Shown: one piece after another, positions 1 to 6,565 of the stretch
How the letters are laid out: every line of letters starts with the position of its first letter
Position numbering within the stretch: the stretch's first letter is position 1
Assembly (NCBI GenBank): GCA_021827285.1
Contig: JAKAWM010000024.1
Location: forward strand, 1 to 13,192
DNA length: 13,192 bases
Reading direction: 5' to 3'
Source: Actinomycetes bacterium
Lineage (GTDB): Bacteria; Actinomycetota; Acidimicrobiia; Acidimicrobiales; Palsa-688
The notes under the pieces: generated by a model
The model's input: the letters and a program-made list of their open reading frames with translations, nothing else
Database searches by the model: none
Told to the model about the DNA's origin: nothing
Translations under genes and position numbers: made by a program

Positions 1-1143
1 ACCTACAAGGGCAGCTACTCTGATGTGCTCTCGGCTACGATCGCCGCGTTCCGGGCACATGCGGCACCGGACATCGCTCAGATTTTTGATGCCGGCACAG
101 CCACGATGATGTACGCGACAGGTGCTTACGTGCCTGTCCACAGCCTGATGACCGAGTACGACATACCCTTCGCGACGTCGGATTTCATCGGGGGGGCAGC
201 GAGCTACTACGAGACCTCGGACGACCAGCTCGACTCCATGCCGTTCAACAGTTCGACCCCCGTTCTTTACTACAACAAATCGCTCTTCTCTACGGCAGGC
301 ATCGCCGGTCCTCCCCGGACTTGGGCCGAGCTCTACTCGGACGCCATCAGGCTCGCATCGCACGGGGCTAAGTGCGCCCTAACCTCATCGGGCGCCTATG
401 TGATGTGGACGGACATGGAAGAGTTCTCCATGTGGAACGGGTACCCGTTCGCGAGCCAGGATAACGGCTACCGCTCCATTTCGAATGTCCGTCTCGACAT
501 AGCCAGCGCCCCGTTCGTGGCCCACCTGTCAATGCTCGGGGAACTCGCCCAAAAGGGCCTCTATCAGTGGAACGGCGTGACCAACACCACTGTTCCGCTC
601 TTTACTGGTGGGACGTGCGCCATGTACGAGCAGAGCTCGGCGGACCTTGCCACCATCACCAAGGCAGCGCAGTTCCCCTTCGGCGTGGCCCCTCTGCCCG
701 TCGTAGCTGGCGACCACCTCGCGCCCCAGAACACCGCCGTCGGCGGGGCCTCGCTTTGGGTGCTGGCCGGAGCGCCCTCCGACACCTACAAGGGTGACGC
801 CGAATTCCTCCACTTCCTGATGTCGGGACCAGCACAGGCCTATTGGGCGAGCCACACCGGCTACGTCGCCGTCAGCTCTGCCGGCGTCCATATCCTTCAG
901 GGTGAGGGCTTTTACAAGTCGCACCCGAGCGACTCGGTGGCGACCTCGGAGCTCACCAACAAGCCACCGGAAGCCTGGACGAGGGGCATCCGCTTGGGGT
1001 ACTTGCCCGAGATCCGCCAGGACGAAGCCGACGCTATTGCCAAGGTTCTGGCGGGCAAAGAGACCGCCGCCGCTGCGCTCGCGACCGCCCAGTCCCAGGG
1101 CGACCAAGTTCTTTCGGAGTTCAGCGCCCAGTACGGTGGCTAG
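1..1143 (+). CDS. ugpB: Glycerol-3-phosphate ABC transporter substrate-binding protein, 5'-truncated by window edge
   Basis: Extracytoplasmic solute-binding protein (family 1) that captures sn-glycerol-3-phosphate or glycerophosphodiesters and delivers them to the UgpAE permease. The reading frame is open from the first base, so the true start, signal peptide and roughly the first 60-70 residues lie outside the window; 380 residues are visible. Blocks typical of UgpB are easy to see: YKGSY at the very start, AAFRAH..PDIAQIFDAGTATMM, PFNSSTPVLYYNKSLF, WNGYPFAS, GGASLWVL, and near the C-terminus NKPPEAWTRGIRLGYLPEIR. These are close to the matching segments of E. coli UgpB as I remember them. 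The stop overlaps the chosen ugpA start by 8 bases, and ugpE and a ugpQ-type gene follow, which supports the assignment. Internal ATG codons, such as the one at 115, are not the real start. The family is certain; G3P against diester preference is not determined. Confidence 0.93.
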   Translation, partial: TYKGSYSDVLSATIAAFRAHAAPDIAQIFDAGTATMMYATGAYVPVHSLMTEYDIPFATSDFIGGAASYYETSDDQLDSMPFNSSTPVLYYNKSLFSTAGIAGPPRTWAELYSDAIRLASHGAKCALTSSGAYVMWTDMEEFSMWNGYPFASQDNGYRSISNVRLDIASAPFVAHLSMLGELAQKGLYQWNGVTNTTVPLFTGGTCAMYEQSSADLATITKAAQFPFGVAPLPVVAGDHLAPQNTAVGGASLWVLAGAPSDTYKGDAEFLHFLMSGPAQAYWASHTGYVAVSSAGVHILQGEGFYKSHPSDSVATSELTNKPPEAWTRGIRLGYLPEIRQDEADAIAKVLAGKETAAAALATAQSQGDQVLSEFSAQYGG

Positions 1144-2107
1144 CGCCATCGTTGCCCAGGAGCCGGCGTCGGCGTTCGTGACGTCGGCTCCTCGACGCGC
1201 ACAAAGGGCGGCGCGGCTGCGGAAGCTAGACAGGCCCGTCTTCGCCCACCGCGGCCTGCCTTACCTGCTGGTACTTCCGCAATTGCTCATTGTGGGAGCG
1301 TTCTTCTTGTGGCCGAGCGTGCGGGCTGTGAGCGAGGCGTTCCAGCAGACTAACGCCTTCGGGCTCGGTGCCCGCTTCAGCGGCCTCCGCAACTTCGTCG
1401 ACGCGTTGGCTAACGGCACGTACCTTCAGTCGACCGAAGTGACCTTGGTCTTCGCTTTCCTGACGACCGTCCTCTCCATGGCGATCGGGCTCTTCCTCTC
1501 CGTTCAGGTCGACCAAACAGGCCGCAGCCGCCCCATTTACAGGACCCTGTTCGTATGGACCTACGCAGTGCCGGGCGCTATTGCGGGTGCGCTCTGGCTG
1601 TTCCTCTTCCAGCCCGATCTCGGCCCGGGAGCGCGGCTGCTCGCCGACATAGGTGTGCGGTGGAACTTCGCGCTCCATGGCGACCAAGCCATGGCGCTGG
1701 TCGTGGCGCTGACCGTCTGGCAACAGTCGGCATACAATTTTCTTTTCTTTACAGCCGGTCTCCAGGGCATCCCGGGAGATGTGCTCGACGCCGCCGCAGT
1801 CGATGGGGCGGGCGGAGCCCGCCGGTTCTGGCGGGTCACCTTCCCTCTGCTTGCCCCGGTGACCTTCTTCCTGCTGGTGATGAACGTTCTCTACGCTTTC
1901 TTCTCCAGCTTCGCCGTGATTGACATAGTCACCCAAGGTGGCCCTGCGGGGGCCACCAACACCTTGGTATACCAGCTCTACCGTGACGGTTTCCAGAACG
2001 CTGACTCCGGCATAGCGGGCGCAGAGACGATCGTGCTCCTCGCCATGGCGGCTCTGCTCACGGCCGCTCAGTTCCGGGCCCTCAACCGGAGGATCCACTA
2101 CAGGTGA
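1136..2107 (+). CDS. ugpA: Glycerol-3-phosphate ABC transporter permease UgpA
   Basis: Inner-membrane permease subunit (MalF-like, binding-protein-dependent transport family) that pairs with UgpE to form the G3P channel. After a basic N-terminal tail, the stretch RPVFAHRGLPYLLVLPQL leads into the first membrane helix; about six helices follow. The EAA loop that docks the ATPase begins near residue 218 as DAAAVDGAGG and continues ARRFWRVTFPLLAP. The block YAFFSSFAVIDIVTQGGP is also UgpA-like. The frame is open upstream into ugpB, so the start must be chosen. GTG at 1136 gives 323 residues and an 8-base overlap with the ugpB stop; GTG at 1178 gives 309 residues, nearer the usual length of about 295. 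Neither has a well-spaced ribosome site: CGGAG lies 16 bases before the first and AGGAG 15 bases before the second. The gene is certain; the exact start is not. Confidence 0.92.
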   Translation: MASAIVAQEPASAFVTSAPRRAQRAARLRKLDRPVFAHRGLPYLLVLPQLLIVGAFFLWPSVRAVSEAFQQTNAFGLGARFSGLRNFVDALANGTYLQSTEVTLVFAFLTTVLSMAIGLFLSVQVDQTGRSRPIYRTLFVWTYAVPGAIAGALWLFLFQPDLGPGARLLADIGVRWNFALHGDQAMALVVALTVWQQSAYNFLFFTAGLQGIPGDVLDAAAVDGAGGARRFWRVTFPLLAPVTFFLLVMNVLYAFFSSFAVIDIVTQGGPAGATNTLVYQLYRDGFQNADSGIAGAETIVLLAMAALLTAAQFRALNRRIHYR

Positions 2108-2946
2108 GACCGACGCGCGGCGCCCAGATGGGTCGCCACATTGTCCTCTTGGTGGCTGCGGCTTTATTCGCGACCCCCCTCTACTTGGCGCTCGTAGCGG
2201 CAAGCCTGCCGGCTTCGGCGTTCCTCCGGGGGGTGCCGACTGCGCCCGGTGCCCAACTGGCCCATAACCTTTGGCAGGTCATGGTGCACGGGCTTCCCAA
2301 CTCCCCCCCGGTGGCCCAGTTGATGGCCAGCTCAGCCGTGATGGCACTGGGCATTGCCGTGGGCAAACTGCTCCTTTCGGTGCCGGTGGCCTACGCCGTG
2401 GTGTTCTTTCGGTTCCGCGGACGTGCTCTCGCGTTCTGGCTGATATTCGCGACCCTCATGATGCCCGTCGAGGTCCGTTTCTTCCCTACATATCAGGTGA
2501 CCGTGCAACTGGGCCTGCTGAACAGCTTCGGAGGCCTGATCTTGCCGCTGGTCGCCTCGGCAACAGCTGTGTTCCTGTTCCGCCAGTTCTTCATGGCCTT
2601 CCCGCTGGATCTTGCCGACGCCGCCCGCATAGACGGGGTAGGCCCTTTGCAGTTCCTTGTGCGCATCGTGGTCCCGCTCTCAAGGCCCATGCTGGCGGCC
2701 GTCTTCGTGCTCGAGTTCATTTACGGTTGGAACCAGTACCTCTGGCCTCTGCTGGTGACGTCAGGAGGGCGGGACGCCACGGTCGTGATGGGGATCAGGG
2801 AAATGATCAGCGCCGCGCAGAGCTTCGCCGTGCCTCAGTGGGACCTCATCATGGCGGTCTCCCTCGTAGCCATGGTGCCGCCGGTCATCGTTGCCTTGGT
2901 GATGCAGCGCTGGTTCGTGAGAGGGCTCACCGCTGGGATCAACTAG
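2104..2946 (+). CDS. ugpE: Glycerol-3-phosphate ABC transporter permease UgpE
   Basis: Second permease subunit (MalG-like) of the G3P / glycerophosphodiester importer. It is 280 residues, the usual size. GTG at 2104 overlaps the ugpA stop in a four-base GTGA junction, and CGGAGG sits 11 bases upstream, so translational coupling is likely. The protein has about six hydrophobic segments, with MMPVEVRFFPTYQ after an early helix, as in MalG-type permeases. The ATPase-docking EAA loop begins near residue 172 as DAARIDGVGP and runs into VRIVVPLSRPML. YGWNQYLWPLLVT is another block typical of UgpE. Its stop shares one base with the start of the phosphodiesterase gene. No ATPase gene follows, so an ATPase encoded elsewhere must energise the complex. 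Confidence 0.93.
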   Translation: MRPTRGAQMGRHIVLLVAAALFATPLYLALVAASLPASAFLRGVPTAPGAQLAHNLWQVMVHGLPNSPPVAQLMASSAVMALGIAVGKLLLSVPVAYAVVFFRFRGRALAFWLIFATLMMPVEVRFFPTYQVTVQLGLLNSFGGLILPLVASATAVFLFRQFFMAFPLDLADAARIDGVGPLQFLVRIVVPLSRPMLAAVFVLEFIYGWNQYLWPLLVTSGGRDATVVMGIREMISAAQSFAVPQWDLIMAVSLVAMVPPVIVALVMQRWFVRGLTAGIN

Positions 2947-3656
2947 TGTCAGCCCGCGATCGCGAGAGGGGGCGGCTGCCCGAGGTATGGTCACACCGGG
3001 GGCGCGTTGGCCCAGGTGACGAGGCGGAGGAGAACACCGTCGCGGCCTTCGTGCGTGCATCGTCGGCGGGTGTGGCCGGTATCGAGCTCGACGTTTGGCT
3101 GACAGCGGATGGCGCGTGGGTCGTCCACCACGACCGGGGATGCCGAGCCGGGGAGCTCGACCGCCTTACAAGGCTCGAAGTACCAAGCGCGATCCCCGAC
3201 CTCTCGGACGCTTTGGCCGCCTGCTCGGTCGGTAGGGTGAATGTCGAGCTGAAGGTGCCAGCGTCTGCCCCACGCGCTGAGGCCAGACGACTGGGCTCGA
3301 AGCTGGCACAGTACCTGAGCATGGAGGGAGCGGTCGGCGCGGCCAGTGGCCTTGTAGTCTCCTCCTTTTCGAGAGACGCCGCCAGCGCCGCCCTGAGCAT
3401 CGGGGTGACAACCGGGCTCCTCCTCGACGCCGCACCGACCCGAGCCGAGCTCGCCTCGCTCGCGCGCGAAGGGTACTGGGGGGTTCACGTCGAGCACAGC
3501 CGTCTAGGGTCACAACAGGTGGCCATGAGCCATGAGGTCGGGCTCCGGGTGGTGGCTTGGACGGCGGACCGCAGGCACGACATCGAGCGCCTTGTGTCCC
3601 GAGGTGTCGACGTCGTGATCTCCAACCTCCCCACCCGCGCCGCCCAGCTGCGCTAG
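2946..3656 (+). CDS. ugpQ: Glycerophosphodiester phosphodiesterase, UgpQ type
   Basis: Cytoplasmic GDPD-family enzyme (TIM-barrel fold) that hydrolyses glycerophosphodiesters such as glycerophosphoethanolamine to G3P and an alcohol. The 236-residue length matches the UgpQ class. Visible motifs: H17-R18-G19, E29-N30-T31, the metal/catalytic pair E47-x-D49 in IELDVWLTADG, H62-D63, and E101-L-K103 in VNVELKVP. The C-terminus has VVAWTADRRHDIERLVSRGVDVVISN, the usual last strand/helix of the barrel. There is no signal peptide, so it acts on imported substrate. GTG at 2946 was chosen because it shares one base with the ugpE stop and lies 16 codons before the HRG motif; the frame is open further upstream inside ugpE, but that part is a shadow. 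The ribosome site is weak. Its place after ugpE implies that the transporter takes up diesters. Confidence 0.9.
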   Translation: MSARDRERGRLPEVWSHRGRVGPGDEAEENTVAAFVRASSAGVAGIELDVWLTADGAWVVHHDRGCRAGELDRLTRLEVPSAIPDLSDALAACSVGRVNVELKVPASAPRAEARRLGSKLAQYLSMEGAVGAASGLVVSSFSRDAASAALSIGVTTGLLLDAAPTRAELASLAREGYWGVHVEHSRLGSQQVAMSHEVGLRVVAWTADRRHDIERLVSRGVDVVISNLPTRAAQLR

Positions 3657-3945
3657 CACGGCGTCCATGGCTGCCACCAGGTGGGCCTGGTCCTCGACTA
3701 AGGCGAAGACGCCCCTGAACTTGTCCGAATAGGGCAGGCCGCCCACGAGCAGGCGGGCGTCAGCGCTGCCCCGGAGGGCACCTGGCAGCTCGACCCAGTC
3801 CCATTGGAGCTCGGCACCGATGGGGCTTCTCCTGTGTCGCGGCCGTTGGCGCCAGCAACTGCGTCGGAGCGGCGACGACGACCGAGGTACACCGGATCGG
3901 GACCAAAGTCCCACCTTGGGGTGACGAATGGCCTCTTGCCCGCGC
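3633..3945 (-). pseudogene. Possible decayed minus-strand gene remnant, frameshifted, unidentified
   Basis: Read on the minus strand, this spacer has codon use like real genes, but in two frames. From about 3945 down to 3850 one frame reads GKRPFVTPRWDFGPDPVYLG and on to DAVAGANGRD. From about 3830 down to 3640 another frame reads WDWVELPGALRGSADARLLV, then GGLPYSDKFRGVFALVEDQA and HLVAAMDAVLAQLGG. Third positions in the second frame are mostly G or C. No start with a ribosome site joins the two parts, and the second frame runs on antisense into ugpQ before stopping near 3510. This fits the 3' end of an older gene broken by a frameshift. I do not recognise the family. Chance open frames are common in GC-rich DNA, so this is tentative. 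Confidence 0.3.
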
Positions 3946-3964
3946 CCCCTGTTATAGTTCTGAT
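3936..3964 (+). promoter_or_regulatory. Weak candidate promoter for the sugar cluster
   Basis: TTGCCC at 3936-3941 could be a -35 element, with TCTGAT at 3959-3964 as a -10 element 17 bases downstream. TATAGT at 3953-3958 is a better -10 by sequence but has no good -35 at normal spacing. The region is an AT-rich dip directly before the regulator gene, where a promoter is expected. The exact hexamers are uncertain. Confidence 0.3.
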
Positions 3965-3965
3965 T

Positions 3966-4004
3966 GTAAAGGATTTCTGTAACGGATTACTGAAATGGAT
4001 GTAG
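3966..4004 (+). repeat. Three imperfect 13-bp tandem repeats, possible regulator operator
   Basis: GTAAAGGATTTCT (3966-3978), GTAACGGATTACT (3979-3991) and GAAATGGATGTAG (3992-4004) lie head to tail, sharing the core GGAT at the same position in each unit. The middle unit also contains an inverted repeat, GTAA-CGGA-TTAC (3979-3990), of the size bound by dimeric regulators. The array ends three bases before the ATG of the LacI-family gene, so protein bound here could block transcription or translation start. Autoregulation by the adjacent LacI-type protein is an inference. Confidence 0.45.
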
Positions 4005-4007
4005 GCC

Positions 4008-5012
4008 ATGTCAGATGAGCCGACCCTGACTATGATCCAGGTGGCTAGGCGGATCGGCGTATCTGCCGCGACGGTCTCCCGGGTGTTGAACGGGACAGGC
4101 CCCGTACGTGAAGCCACTCGCAAAAAGGTCCTCGCTGGCGTGGACGAGCTCGGGTACAGGCCGAACCAGCTGGCTGCCAACCTGCGCCGCCAGCAGGCCC
4201 AGTTGATCGGCATAGTGATCTCCGACATCGAGAACCCCCACTTTGCCCAGATGGTGCGTGCGGTTGAAGACAGCGCTTACATGAAGGGCTACCGGGTCGT
4301 TCTGTGCAACACCGACGAGGACCCAGCCAAACAGCGCGAGTACCTGGGTGTGCTCGTCGCTGAGCGGGTCGCCGGCGCCATTATCTCGCCGACCGAGGCA
4401 ACCGCTCCCGAGATAAGCGAGCTGATCGATCACGGGGTGGCGGTCGTCGGGTTCGACCGAGCCGTCACCGACCAGCGTGCCGACGCCGTGCTGCCTGCGA
4501 ATTCGCAGGCGACGCGCATTGCGACCGAGCACCTGGTCGGCATTGGCCACAAAAAGATCGGTTTCGTGAGCGGCCCGGTTGGCACCGAGACCGCGACCGC
4601 TCGCCAGGCCGGTTACGAAGAGGCGGCGACTGCCGCGGGGCTTGCCCCAATAGTCGCGCTAGGGGACTTCAGGGTCGAAGGAGGCCGCCGGGCGGCGGAC
4701 GAGCTCCTGGGCCAAGGTGTCTCGGCTGTTGTGGTGGCCAACAACCTCATGGCTATCGGCACGCTCCAGGCCATCAGGGCCGCAGGCCTCAGGGTGCCGG
4801 CGGACCTGTCACTAGTGGCGATCGATGACCCACCTTGGGCTGAGCTCACCGACCCCCCACTTACGACCCTGGCCCAGCCTGTCCGGGCCATGGCCAATGC
4901 CGCAGTCGAACTGTTGCTGCAGCGGCTGCAAGGCAAGCGCAAGCGTCCTAAGCGCCTGGTCTTCGACCTCGTGTTCCGCCACCGTAGCTCGTGCTGCCTG
5001 AAGGAGGGTTGA
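4008..5012 (+). CDS. LacI-family transcriptional regulator of the sugar cluster
   Basis: DNA-binding repressor of 334 residues, the usual LacI/GalR length. The helix-turn-helix occupies about residues 8-29 (MIQVARRIGVS, then AATVSRVLNG), followed by VREATRKKV and the hinge segment GYRPNQLAANLRR near residues 48-61. From LIGIVISDIENPHFAQMV onward it is a periplasmic-binding-protein-like sugar sensor, with VVGFDRAV, NSQATRIATEHLVGIGHKKIGFVSG and LSLVAIDDPPWAELTDPPLTT as family blocks. ATG at 4008 puts the HTH at the proper distance from the N-terminus; the ribosome site is poor. The stop directly abuts the kinase start, so it is probably co-transcribed with the catabolic genes and regulates them along with itself. 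The effector is likely the imported sugar or a pathway intermediate. The C-terminus (RHRSSC, then CLKEG) is ordinary for the family. Confidence 0.93.
   Translation: MSDEPTLTMIQVARRIGVSAATVSRVLNGTGPVREATRKKVLAGVDELGYRPNQLAANLRRQQAQLIGIVISDIENPHFAQMVRAVEDSAYMKGYRVVLCNTDEDPAKQREYLGVLVAERVAGAIISPTEATAPEISELIDHGVAVVGFDRAVTDQRADAVLPANSQATRIATEHLVGIGHKKIGFVSGPVGTETATARQAGYEEAATAAGLAPIVALGDFRVEGGRRAADELLGQGVSAVVVANNLMAIGTLQAIRAAGLRVPADLSLVAIDDPPWAELTDPPLTTLAQPVRAMANAAVELLLQRLQGKRKRPKRLVFDLVFRHRSSCCLKEG
5001..5007 (+). promoter_or_regulatory. Strong ribosome binding site for the kinase gene
   Basis: AAGGAGG lies inside the last codons of the regulator gene, five bases before the GTG at 5013. It settles the kinase start and lets the kinase be translated efficiently from the same message. 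Confidence 0.75.
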
Positions 5013-6542
5013 GTGGACGAGTTATTGCTCGGCTTGGACATAGGCACCTCGAGCTCCAAAGCAGTGCTGGCTAGCCCAGACGGTGCGGTCGTTGCTACTG
5101 CGGAGCAAGCCCACAGCACTTCCATGCCGAGGCCCGGTTGGGTCGAGCACGATGCCGAGAAGGTCTGGTGGGCCGATACCCAGGCCTTGATGGCGAGCCT
5201 CGGGAGAGAAAAGCTGGCCTCGGTCAAAGGCGTGTGCATAAGTGGTATCGGGCCTTGCTTGTTGCCAGTGGACGCAAAGGGTGAGCCCTTGCGCCCCGCG
5301 GTCCTCTACGGGGTCGACACAAGGGCGACTGCCGAAGCAGAAGAACTTACGGAGCGATATGGGGCCGAGGCCGTTCTCGCCGTGGGCGGCTCGCCGCTTA
5401 CCTCGCAGGCGTTGGGCCCGAAGCTCCTTTGGTTGCGGCGCCATGAGCCTGACGTCTGGAGGGGCGCCCGGCGCTTCTTGATGGCCAGTTCGTTCGTCGT
5501 TTACGGCCTAACTGGCGAGTACGTGCTCGACCATCACTCCGCGAGCCAGTGCAACCCGCTTTACGACTTGGGCGCCTTTGCTTGGCGGGCAGAGTGGGCG
5601 GACGACATAGCCCCGGGCCTTGAGCTGCCGCCTCTGGCTTGGCCTGGGGAAGCTGTCGGCACCGTGTCCCAGCCAGCGGCCTCCCAAACTGGCGTGCCGG
5701 CCGGTACGCCCGTCGCGGCAGGGACCATCGACTCCTGGGCCGAGGCCTTCGGAGTTGGTGTCGTGGCACCGGGCGACACGATGTTGTCTTACGGGACAAC
5801 CATGTTCATCGTCCAGGTTGCCCCGAGTGCCAAGCCTGACCCCCACCTTTGGCTCACCGCTGGCGTTGGGCCGGGGGCCCGCACGGTAGCTGCTGGCATG
5901 GCAACTTCGGGAGCCCTCACGTCTTGGTTGTGGGCCATCGCTGGCGGCGTTGCTTACGAGCAACTCCTGGCCGAAGCGGGGCAGGTGCCAGCCGGTGCCG
6001 AGGGCGTGGTGGTCTTGCCGTACTTTGGCGGTGAACGTACACCCCTGTTCGACCCAGACGCGCGCGGCGCCATATTGGGGCTCACCCTCCGCCATAGCCG
6101 AGGCCACCTTTACCGGGCGCTCCTTGAGTCGACGGCCTTCGGGGTGCGCCACAACCTCGAAGCCATCGAGCAAGCGGGGGGGAGCGTGAACCGGCTTGTT
6201 GCAACGGGCGGTGGCACTCGCGGCCACCTGTGGGCACAGGTCGTCTCGGACGTCACCGGGCGCGGCCAAGAGCTGCGCAGCCCACCTATAGGCGCCAGTT
6301 ACGGTGACGCCCACTTGGCGGGAGCGGCCGCTCGCCTAGTGGCGCTTGAGGCCAATTGGGGCGAGCTTGCTGGCGCGGTGCAGCCAAACCTGGCACTCGG
6401 AGACCTTTACCACCAGCTTTACCACGTCTACCGGGGGCTGTACCCGGCGACCAAGCATCTCGCCCATCAGCTTGCCAGGGCCCAATCCGCCAGTAGCACG
6501 GCAGGCACCGAGACGGTAGGGACGGCTTCGTTTGCCGCCTAA
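5013..6542 (+). CDS. FGGY-family carbohydrate kinase (ketose kinase, xylulokinase-like)
   Basis: Cytoplasmic ATP-dependent sugar kinase of 509 residues, the normal FGGY size. The N-terminal phosphate-binding loop is LGLDIGTSSSKA (residues 6-17; D9, G11, T12). PGWVEHDAEKVWW follows, then CISGIGPCLLPVD and LYGVDTRA. The likely catalytic base is D240 in AAGTIDSWAEAFGVG. The second ATP-binding element is T398-GGG in VATGGGTRGHLWAQVVSDV, with YFGGERTPLFDPDARG before it. The substrate-contact loop around SGIGP differs from the SGQMHG found in true D-xylulokinases, so xylB is not claimed. GTG at 5013 abuts the regulator stop and has a good ribosome site. The last 30 or so residues are rich in Ala, Ser and Thr and look like an unstructured tail. 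Next to an aldose isomerase, the expected substrate is the ketose formed by that enzyme. Confidence 0.9.
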   Translation: MDELLLGLDIGTSSSKAVLASPDGAVVATAEQAHSTSMPRPGWVEHDAEKVWWADTQALMASLGREKLASVKGVCISGIGPCLLPVDAKGEPLRPAVLYGVDTRATAEAEELTERYGAEAVLAVGGSPLTSQALGPKLLWLRRHEPDVWRGARRFLMASSFVVYGLTGEYVLDHHSASQCNPLYDLGAFAWRAEWADDIAPGLELPPLAWPGEAVGTVSQPAASQTGVPAGTPVAAGTIDSWAEAFGVGVVAPGDTMLSYGTTMFIVQVAPSAKPDPHLWLTAGVGPGARTVAAGMATSGALTSWLWAIAGGVAYEQLLAEAGQVPAGAEGVVVLPYFGGERTPLFDPDARGAILGLTLRHSRGHLYRALLESTAFGVRHNLEAIEQAGGSVNRLVATGGGTRGHLWAQVVSDVTGRGQELRSPPIGASYGDAHLAGAAARLVALEANWGELAGAVQPNLALGDLYHQLYHVYRGLYPATKHLAHQLARAQSASSTAGTETVGTASFAA

Positions 6543-6553
6543 TGGACGAACAA

Positions 6554-6560
6554 AAGGAGG
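6554..6560 (+). promoter_or_regulatory. Strong ribosome binding site deciding the isomerase start
   Basis: AAGGAGG lies five bases before ATG 6566. An in-frame ATG at 6542 would add eight residues (MDEQKEEK) but overlaps the kinase stop and lacks a comparable site. This is why the downstream ATG is used as the start. Confidence 0.8.
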
Positions 6561-6565
6561 AAAAG

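Larger units (their letters stand above)
3657..4007. other. Intergenic spacer between ugpQ and the lacI-type gene
   Basis: This is the only stretch above 300 bases without a confident gene. Its first 290 bases or so hold the possible minus-strand coding remnant described separately. The last 60 bases turn clearly AT-richer than their surroundings and carry the likely promoter and tandem repeats of the regulator gene. I find no GC-rich hairpin followed by a T-run after the ugpQ stop, so no classical terminator for the ugp operon is visible. Confidence 0.6.

Noticed and set aside
529..1149. Long minus-strand open frames opposite ugpB, and similar ones opposite ugpA, the kinase and the ATPase gene
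   Set aside because: These are mirror frames of GC-rich genes; their translations show no family motifs and the plus-strand genes are clear.
3804..4004. Plus-strand 66-codon open frame before the regulator gene
   Set aside because: It runs through the promoter and tandem repeats, shows no motif, and is explained as chance.
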